Below are positions 1-5,107 of a DNA stretch of 6,524 nucleotides, piece after piece; within the stretch, counting starts at the first letter, position 1; each line of letters opens with the position of its first letter. The DNA is taken from NCBI GenBank assembly GCA_024641835.1, contig JAHECH010000250.1, positions 1-6,524 on the forward strand, written 5' to 3'. Both the position numbers and the translations under genes were made by a program. A model generated the notes under the pieces. That model made no database searches. It was not told the DNA's origin and worked only from the letters and a program-made list of their open reading frames with translations. Origin of the DNA: Deltaproteobacteria bacterium (GTDB lineage Bacteria > Desulfobacterota > DSM-4660 > Desulfatiglandales > HGW-15).

Positions 1-1
1 A

Positions 2-88
2 CTGATGATCCGCGAAATTTTCCCCATGTTTGATCTCACCTTGGACGGGCTCGAAAAGGCCGTCAAACACATGATGAGCAAGCATTAG
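2..88 (+). CDS. 3' end of an unidentified protein (28 codons, truncated by the window edge)
   Basis: An open frame enters from the left edge and stops at TAG 86-88. It encodes 28 residues with an amphipathic, helix-like end (motif IFPMFDLTLDGLEKAV, then MMSKH at the C-terminus). I do not recognise the family from so short a tail. It is taken as a real gene end because a strong GGAGG ribosome binding site (98-102) follows directly and the next gene begins 21 bases after the stop, in the same reading frame. That is the spacing expected inside an operon, so it is probably co-transcribed with the DUF401 gene. The possibility that the TAG is an artefact splitting one gene is unlikely, because the GGAGG lies after it and the following N-terminus is typical of a membrane protein. 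Confidence 0.6.
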   Translation: MMIREIFPMFDLTLDGLEKAVKHMMSKH

Positions 89-97
89 TGGGTTGAC

Positions 98-112
98 GGA
101 GGAAACCCCATT
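98..112 (+). promoter_or_regulatory. Ribosome binding site GGAGG with candidate ATT start codon
   Basis: GGAGG at 98-102 is followed by 7 bases (AAACCCC) and then ATT at 110-112, in frame with the DUF401 protein. No ATG, GTG or TTG lies at suitable spacing in this frame. The CTG at 119 is 16 bases away, and the first TTG at 179 has no Shine-Dalgarno sequence. The site therefore points to initiation at ATT. Confidence 0.6.
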
Positions 113-1387
113 CCGGCCCTGTTCAAAGTCTTCATTATCTTCGGCCTCATCCTACTCCTTAATAGGCTCCGCCTTCAGTTGAGCTTGTCTCTTTTTTTAG
201 GTTCATCGGCATTGGCGTTCTGGATGGGATTGAACGCTGGTCAATGGCTCCGAGTGATGATTGATAGCACCCTGAGCGCGCAAACGATCGGTATCCTGAT
301 GATTGTCTGGCTGATTATGGCCATGAGCAAAATCATGAAAGAGGCAGGCCAGATGGACCGATTGGTGGCCAGCTTTGCTCGCGTAGCCGGTGACCCGTTG
401 ACCGTTGGGTCGGTTATGACTGCTCTGATCGGCTTGCTTCCCATGCCTGGAGGGGCTCTCTTCTCCGCGCCCATGGTGGATGCTTCCCTGGCAAAGATGT
501 CTCTCAGCGGGGAGCAGAAGACAATCATCAACTACTGGTTCCGCCATGTCTGGGAGTACTGGTGGCCGATTTATCCTGGAGTCATTCTGGCTCTTGCGCT
601 CCTCAAGGTCCAAACATGGATCTATATCGCCACCATGGCGCCCCTGACGGTGATTTCCGTCGGGGCTGGTTTGCTTTTTATTCTGCGGCCCATCCGGCCG
701 GCTCAAAAGGAGCGGACGCAGCATGTTTCATGGGGTGGGCTCGGGAGTTTCCTGATGGAAATCCTGCCGATCCTGATCATCATCTTTTTTGTCGTTTTTG
801 AAGGCGTTCTCACAAGGGTTCTTGGATTCTTTGGAGCAGATTTCCCCTTGCCCGGTGCTCTTTCCATCCTTCCAGGGATCCTGGCGGCCCTCATCTGGGT
901 AGTGGCGTCGAATCATGTTCCATGGAGGCGGATGAGATCCGCTTTCTTCGACCAAGGCTCTCTATCGATGTTGCTTCTTATCCTGGCGATCATGGTGTTC
1001 CAAGGCGCTTTGAAGGAGAGCCGGGCTGCCTTGCAGATTCGTTCCGAACTGCTCGCTTACCATATACCCGTCTATCTGGTCTTGATGATCCTGCCTTTTA
1101 TCTCCGGGATCATCACCGGGATAGCGGTCGGATTTGTCGGGACCTCATTTCCTCTGATCATCCCCATGTTTCCGGCGAACAATCTTCTCGGGTACATGTG
1201 CGCCGGGGCACTTGCTTTTACCTTCGGGTACATGGGAATGATGCTCTCTCCGGTGCATCTCTGCTTCCTGGTGACGAAGGACTACTACCACGCCAGTCTT
1301 TTCAAAAGTTACCGGTATCTTCTCCTGCCGGTCCTGAGCGTCCTGGGAACTGCGACTGGACTGTTTTTCCTGATTCAGATCCTCTAG
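110..1387 (+). CDS. DUF401 family integral membrane protein (putative transporter), probable ATT start
   Basis: This is a polytopic inner-membrane protein of 425 residues that matches the DUF401 family (Pfam PF04165), common in archaea and deltaproteobacteria. The family is thought to resemble ion transporters, but its substrate is unknown to me. Numbering from the ATT start, conserved-looking stretches are LPMPGGALFSAPMVD (about 110-124), EYWWPIYPG (149-157), GFVGTSFPL (341-349) and LSPVHLC (379-385). They sit between about ten hydrophobic segments. The Pro/Gly-rich loops are typical of re-entrant or broken helices in transporters. The frame is open from the stop at 88. Starting at the first ordinary start codon (TTG 179) would remove 23 residues (IPALFKVFIIFGLILLLNR and on) that form the expected first membrane segment, and that TTG has no ribosome binding site. 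The gene is probably coupled to the truncated upstream gene. Family assignment is fairly sure; transport activity is inferred. Confidence 0.85.
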   Translation: MPALFKVFIIFGLILLLNRLRLQLSLSLFLGSSALAFWMGLNAGQWLRVMIDSTLSAQTIGILMIVWLIMAMSKIMKEAGQMDRLVASFARVAGDPLTVGSVMTALIGLLPMPGGALFSAPMVDASLAKMSLSGEQKTIINYWFRHVWEYWWPIYPGVILALALLKVQTWIYIATMAPLTVISVGAGLLFILRPIRPAQKERTQHVSWGGLGSFLMEILPILIIIFFVVFEGVLTRVLGFFGADFPLPGALSILPGILAALIWVVASNHVPWRRMRSAFFDQGSLSMLLLILAIMVFQGALKESRAALQIRSELLAYHIPVYLVLMILPFISGIITGIAVGFVGTSFPLIIPMFPANNLLGYMCAGALAFTFGYMGMMLSPVHLCFLVTKDYYHASLFKSYRYLLLPVLSVLGTATGLFFLIQIL

Positions 1388-1575
1388 GCTGGCATTCCTG
1401 CGCAAAAACAATTTTGCCATTTTGCCGCGGCATGAGGGTCTCTTTCACCCCCACGCCCCTGGCCTGGTCATCTGGAAAATAGTGAACCTGAATTCCAGGC
1501 AAACGTAGGCATCGTGCAAAAACAGGTACCTATGGAATCGAAGAGCCCGTTTCAAACCGATTTTGGACAGCAGTG

Positions 1576-3942
1576 CTAGACTAGTCTTGCTCTTCTCTGT
1601 GCGATCAATTCTCCCAGAAAGCTCTTCGCCTCTCTGGTGAGCCACGTGAATTGGATGCGATACTCCTTCGGGAATGCGGCTCCGCCAGAGGATCTTTCCT
1701 TCAGCACTTTGGCGTAGATTTCGATGGTCCGGTCAGACCGCGGTGAGGAGAGCAGAAGCTTGAGATTGGAATAACTCTCCACACCCTGTGCCAAGCAGAT
1801 CATCGCACCGTGCTCACCGAGAGCTATGATCTCTCCAGGAATCGAAGAACCCGATGAAGCTTTACCGGCGAATGGAAAGCAGGTCAACAGGAAGGGCGGG
1901 TCAAGGGGGACAAGAACGTCTTCTTGCCTTTCAGGTAAGGAGATGGCGTATGAACCTGCCATTCCGACCACATCATAAAGCATCAGCTTTTGCTCGATGC
2001 CTTTCAGCCAGACTTCTTTTGTATCCCTGACTTTCACCAGGGATTGAACTTTCTCGTAGGTGCTCGCGCTGATGAGGATCTGCCCCCCAACCGTGTAGGA
2101 TTCAATCCGGTAGGCCAGATTGATGGGCGTTCCGATGGCTCCATAGGAGGCTCTTTTTTCTGAGCCTATGTTCCCCACCACGGCGTCTCCCGTGTTGATG
2201 CCGATACCCATGGCAAGCTCCGGCAAATCGAGGCGGCGATGCTCGGCATTCACCACCTCCAAGGTGTTCTGCATCGCAATGGCGCAGGCAACGGCCCGGT
2301 GAGGATCATCTGCAGAACATAGAGGGGCGCCAAAGAAAGCAAGAATACCGTCTCCCTGGAACTCTTTCACCGTTCCCCTGTAACGCGTGATGGTATCGAT
2401 CATGTGCTCGAAATAGCGGTTCATGATTTCAATGACCTGAACAGGGGGAAGTCTTGATGTCAGGGCTGTGAAGCCCCTGAGATCAGAAACCAGGAAGGTG
2501 ACTTCACGAATCTCTCCGCTCATCTTCAGGCCTCCTGGCCTGTCCAGCAGTTCATCCACGACCTCGCTGCTGAGATAACGGCCAAAGGTTCCCCTGATAA
2601 AATCCCTCTGGCGAAGGGTTTCTATCTTTTCCTTTTCTTCCTGTATATACCGGAAAAGAATGATAGCTGTGGTCGCAAAGGCTAACATCAAAAGCGGACG
2701 GATGACATTAAGGATGACGCCCTTGTAGAAAAATCCCAGGGCGGCAAAACCAGAAAAAGTTCCGGCGAGCAGAAACGCGCCGATGGAAAAAGGGATGGAA
2801 GAAAATCTGGTGGATAGAATGAACAAGATTGCCATCATCACCAACTCTAGGGCAAGCATTTCCCGGTGAGAGAGCTCTCTCAGAAATGACTCTGTCAGAA
2901 TATTGTGAATGATGTTAGCGTGTACTCCGCTGAGAGGGAAGCTGGCATCCGTTGGAACCGGTCCCACATCTGATGAACCTGTGGTGATATCGGAAACAAT
3001 GACGATTCGACCTTTAAGCTCTTCACGCCATATCTTTAGCTCCTCTTGATCCTCAGAGGCTTGGAGAATATCAGCGAAGCTGTAATGATCCATGGTTCCC
3101 CATGGACCCAGATAGTTGACGATCATGTTGCAGTTCTCGTCTATGGGAATGGTAATGTCTCGCGCTTTTTCATTCCCAGGTTTTTTCGCATTTCTCAACA
3201 GAAGATATTTGCCGGGATTGAGGACGATATTTTCCGGGAGAACGCCCAGGTAATCACAGATCGCCCGGAAGGCAAGGCTGGGATAAAAGCCCTGTTGATA
3301 ACGTACAAGGAGCGGTATTCTGCGCAGCACACCATCGCGATCGAATTTGACACTGAGAGAACCCAACCCCCTGGAGGCAAGAGCAAGATCAGGGAACGTG
3401 GCCAAGGGGTTGATGCCCTCATAGAGGGATCTTTCTTTTCCTTTGAAGGCAATGTTCCATAGCATCTGTCCGATAAAGGGTTTCCCCTTGGAGGGCTGGC
3501 TTTTTTCTTTCTGTATCTGATCCGGCGGCAAAAGCTCAAATGCGATGCCGAAATAGACATTTCCCGCCTCCTTGACCGCTTGGATTAAGGCGAGGTCGTC
3601 AGCATCATTAAGCCGGGCCGCAAAAATGAAGTCGAACACCTGAGCGGAAACTCCCATGGAAGCCAGGTTCTTGACCACCTTCGCAAAATGCATGCGAGAG
3701 AGGTAATGTTGGCCCAATCGCTCAATACTGGAATTGTTAAAATCCACATGAGCCACCATGCCGGTATAGGTAGGACGTGATCTTTTTAGCTTTGATCTGA
3801 GCTGGAAGAGACGGTCGACGGCTTGGGCATTCCATGTATGAAATACGTCTGGCAGGGACCAGAAACACCCATAGGCTGCAACCATTGCGCCCAAAATCAG
3901 AATGGCGACTGATTTTACGTGTGTATTCCTATTGGTGGTCAA
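1576..3942 (-). CDS. CHASE2-domain class III adenylate/guanylate cyclase with PilZ-like C-terminus
   Basis: This is an inner-membrane sensor that should convert ATP or GTP to a cyclic nucleotide. From the TTG at 3942 it is 788 residues long: an N-terminal membrane helix (about 11-30); an extracytoplasmic CHASE2 domain (about 40-355); three membrane helices (about 361-378, 386-404, 410-431); a short coiled linker; and the cyclase domain (about 477-655). Visible catalytic features are the metal-binding Asp487 in VSDLRGFT and Asp531 in FQGDG, Lys526 just before that motif, and transition-state Asn608 and Arg612 in NLAYRIES. Residue 601, usually Thr or Asp for purine choice, is Gly (SYGAIG). After the cyclase domain, residues about 703-780 (from GEIIALGEHGAMI) look like a PilZ beta-barrel lacking its ligand motifs. 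The start is chosen because AGGA lies 9 bases upstream and it overlaps the DUF4384 gene end by only 14 bases. An ATG at 3990 is possible, but it has no ribosome binding site and would overlap by 62 bases. The domain architecture is certain; the ligand and the product are not. Confidence 0.92.
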   Translation of the reverse strand: MTTNRNTHVKSVAILILGAMVAAYGCFWSLPDVFHTWNAQAVDRLFQLRSKLKRSRPTYTGMVAHVDFNNSSIERLGQHYLSRMHFAKVVKNLASMGVSAQVFDFIFAARLNDADDLALIQAVKEAGNVYFGIAFELLPPDQIQKEKSQPSKGKPFIGQMLWNIAFKGKERSLYEGINPLATFPDLALASRGLGSLSVKFDRDGVLRRIPLLVRYQQGFYPSLAFRAICDYLGVLPENIVLNPGKYLLLRNAKKPGNEKARDITIPIDENCNMIVNYLGPWGTMDHYSFADILQASEDQEELKIWREELKGRIVIVSDITTGSSDVGPVPTDASFPLSGVHANIIHNILTESFLRELSHREMLALELVMMAILFILSTRFSSIPFSIGAFLLAGTFSGFAALGFFYKGVILNVIRPLLMLAFATTAIILFRYIQEEKEKIETLRQRDFIRGTFGRYLSSEVVDELLDRPGGLKMSGEIREVTFLVSDLRGFTALTSRLPPVQVIEIMNRYFEHMIDTITRYRGTVKEFQGDGILAFFGAPLCSADDPHRAVACAIAMQNTLEVVNAEHRRLDLPELAMGIGINTGDAVVGNIGSEKRASYGAIGTPINLAYRIESYTVGGQILISASTYEKVQSLVKVRDTKEVWLKGIEQKLMLYDVVGMAGSYAISLPERQEDVLVPLDPPFLLTCFPFAGKASSGSSIPGEIIALGEHGAMICLAQGVESYSNLKLLLSSPRSDRTIEIYAKVLKERSSGGAAFPKEYRIQFTWLTREAKSFLGELIAQRRARLV

Positions 3943-4636
3943 TCGTATAGGTCCTGATGAAGAAATGGCTAGCCGAGATTTCCACCGCATGCTCGGCGAG
4001 ATCAAGGGGCGAGGCGGCTTCTGTTTTCTTAGTTCCCCGGAGGTTTCCCACAATGCTCAGAGGACGCTCGACATTGGCTTTTGGTTTAAAATTCTTTCTC
4101 CGCAGCTTATCGATTTCAGAGAGAATTTGTTGCAAGAGTTCAGGCTTCTTAGTATTATCACCGCTCTCATACTGGTTGATCAGGTCTTCCAGGGGAGTTA
4201 AACGCGTATCTGAGGCGAGCAGATGAAATCTCTCCTGGCCCATATGCTCATCCAGTTGAAACCATTCATTCCCTTCAGGAATGTAATACCCTTTCAGGGC
4301 TTGCTCCTCACCGGATTTGTCCTTGAAACGATAGGGAAACAGGACAGCCAGTTCTCCTTGGGAACTGTGATAGATAAGATACAAAAAACAACCGCTCACG
4401 GGCTTCAAGAAGAATTTGATCTGGTCCCTGGAACTCAGCTTGGTATCACTAGTGATCTCTTCGAACTGCGACCCTTGGGCGGTATTTCTGACTGAGCCGA
4501 ATGCCCAATGGAATACAACATTCATTGCTCCTTTTTGGTCGGCCGCTATGCTTATTGAAGAAATGAATGAGGAAATCAAAGGGACTAGGATTCCCAAGAA
4601 TGCGATGAAGAAAAAGCCTAGGCGGGATTTGCTCAT
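3929..4636 (-). CDS. Exported DUF4384 domain protein
   Basis: This is a 235-residue protein with an N-terminal signal peptide or membrane anchor: basic residues K3 and R5, a long hydrophobic core at about 6-30, and a possible cleavage after IA-A near residues 31-32. Residues about 60-145 fit DUF4384: a stretch starting SSRDQIKFFLKPVSG, then a strand pair with LYLIYHSSQGELAVLFPYR, an IPEG turn, and a late RFHLLAS strand. The rest is a charged helical region (LLQQILSEIDKLRRKNFKP, about 167-185) and a tail. DUF4384 domains are usually found in envelope proteins, often fused or adjacent to caspase or kinase modules; their biochemical role is not established. The start is the ATG at 4636, since GGAGG (4649-4645) lies 8 bases upstream; a TTG at 4651 falls inside the ribosome binding site. 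The gene overlaps the cyclase start by 14 bases, so the two are probably translationally coupled. The protein may be a periplasmic partner of the CHASE2 domain (inference). Confidence 0.82.
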   Translation of the reverse strand: MSKSRLGFFFIAFLGILVPLISSFISSISIAADQKGAMNVVFHWAFGSVRNTAQGSQFEEITSDTKLSSRDQIKFFLKPVSGCFLYLIYHSSQGELAVLFPYRFKDKSGEEQALKGYYIPEGNEWFQLDEHMGQERFHLLASDTRLTPLEDLINQYESGDNTKKPELLQQILSEIDKLRRKNFKPKANVERPLSIVGNLRGTKKTEAASPLDLAEHAVEISASHFFIRTYTIDHQ

Positions 4637-4644
4637 CTCCCGGG

Positions 4645-4649
4645 CCTCC
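4645..4649 (-). promoter_or_regulatory. Ribosome binding site deciding the DUF4384 start
   Basis: The minus strand reads GGAGG here, 8 bases before the ATG at 4636. The same frame also has a TTG at 4651, but that codon overlaps this site and has no ribosome binding site of its own, so the ATG is preferred. Confidence 0.75.
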
Positions 4650-4661
4650 AATACGTGTCAT

Positions 4662-4676
4662 GGTCAGCCAATGACC
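4662..4676 (-). promoter_or_regulatory. Short inverted repeat in the leader of the DUF4384-cyclase operon
   Basis: The minus strand reads GGTCA-TTGGC-TGACC, a perfect 5-base inverted repeat with a 5-base spacer. It ends 12 bases upstream of the GGAGG of the DUF4384 gene. It could be a small operator or a weak leader hairpin. A match this short can arise by chance, so the call is tentative. Confidence 0.2.
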
Positions 4677-4760
4677 GTAATCAGATTGCCACTCTCCAGC
4701 AGAACGGGCCGGAAGTAAAGTGCTGGATAATTACCCCGTAGAAGCCCTTATTACGAGGAT

Positions 4761-4789
4761 ATATTGGGTGAATAAGCCTGAATTGTCAA
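4761..4789 (-). promoter_or_regulatory. Predicted sigma-70-type promoter for the DUF4384-cyclase operon
   Basis: On the minus strand a perfect TTGACA (-35, 4789-4784) is followed by 17 bases and CAATAT (-10, 4766-4761), which keeps the important second A and final T. An alternative -10, TATATC, lies three bases further on. The transcript would start near 4754 and carry a leader of roughly 115 bases before the ATG at 4636. It is the only strong -35 match upstream of the gene. Confidence 0.5.
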
Positions 4790-4795
4790 GGGATA

Positions 4796-4939
4796 GAGCG
4801 TCTCCCTGATTCACCATCAAGGCATCATTTGCGGCGTTGCCTTCGCTCGCTCCTCCTTGCGGCGTATATCTCGATACGCCTCGGTTGTCGCTCCTCGGCG
4901 CCTTGCATCTGACGCCTTGCTGATGATCAGGAATTGCTC
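4796..4939. repeat. Large imperfect palindrome, REP/MITE-like intergenic element
   Basis: About 144 bases form an imperfect inverted repeat. The centre is a perfect 7-base stem, GGCGTAT (4861-4867) and ATACGCC (4874-4880), around ATCTCG. The outer arms match as CCTGAT...CATCA...AAGGC.TCA on the left (from 4805) against the reverse complement of the right (to 4931), with GAGC/GCTC at the extreme ends (4796 and 4936). A nine-base direct repeat TCGCTCCTC occurs on each side of the centre (4847-4855 and 4888-4896). There is no long open frame and no U-tract, so it is neither a gene nor a terminator. It resembles the dispersed intergenic palindromes seen in many proteobacterial genomes. Copy number cannot be judged from one window. 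Confidence 0.6.
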
Positions 4940-5004
4940 GAAACCCGCGTCCCGCGAAGAGTCCGGGAATTAGGCGGTGGATTTGGGCGTCTGGCAGCTT
5001 GTTC

Positions 5005-5033
5005 TTGAGATCTTTTGTCGTGTTAGCTAAAAT
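5005..5033 (+). promoter_or_regulatory. Predicted sigma-70-type promoter for the caspase lipoprotein gene
   Basis: TTGAGA (5005-5010) and TAAAAT (5028-5033) are separated by exactly 17 bases; each differs from consensus by one base. Transcription would start near 5040 and give a leader of about 68 bases before the ATG at 5108. It lies outside the palindrome, about 65 bases to its right. Confidence 0.6.
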
Positions 5034-5095
5034 TAAGGAGTCTTTGACGGTCTTTTCTGTATCCCTCCAACATCCATCCCTCTCTGACCACGAAG

Positions 5096-5101
5096 AGGAG
5101 G
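5096..5101 (+). promoter_or_regulatory. Ribosome binding site AGGAGG of the caspase lipoprotein gene
   Basis: AGGAGG lies 6 bases before the ATG at 5108 and fixes that start. Upstream, 5061-5068 (ATCCCTCC) could pair with GGAGGAT at 5097-5103 with one bulged C, so the site might be partly masked in the mRNA. Confidence 0.75.
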
Positions 5102-5107
5102 ATTCCT

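Noticed and set aside
203..724. Long open frames on the minus strand under the DUF401 gene (also 241-531, 703-955, 1145-1420)
   Set aside because: They lie antisense to a clear membrane-protein gene, encode low-complexity His/Arg/Pro-rich products with no family resemblance, and have no convincing ribosome binding sites.
1402..1417. GCAAAA-ACAA-TTTTGC inverted repeat after the DUF401 gene as a terminator
   Set aside because: The six-base stem is mostly A-T, the loop is short and no run of T follows in either direction. The rest of 1388-1575 also lacks a GC-rich hairpin with a T-tract, so no terminator is called between the convergent genes.
922..1482. Open frame of 186 codons on the plus strand
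   Set aside because: It is a +1-type shadow of the DUF401 gene; its product has no recognisable domain, while the DUF401 frame stays coherent through its whole length.
3943..4053. Extending the cyclase N-terminus upstream to 4053 or to the ATG at 3990
   Set aside because: The extra residues come from the reverse-frame reading of the DUF4384 gene, are rich in Arg/Ser/Pro, lack ribosome binding sites, and would make an overlap of 62-125 bases.
4796..4939. Palindrome as a CRISPR array, tRNA or transcription terminator
   Set aside because: There are no regularly spaced identical repeats, no cloverleaf or CCA-end arrangement, and no T-tract; its position between divergent promoters argues against termination of either flanking gene.
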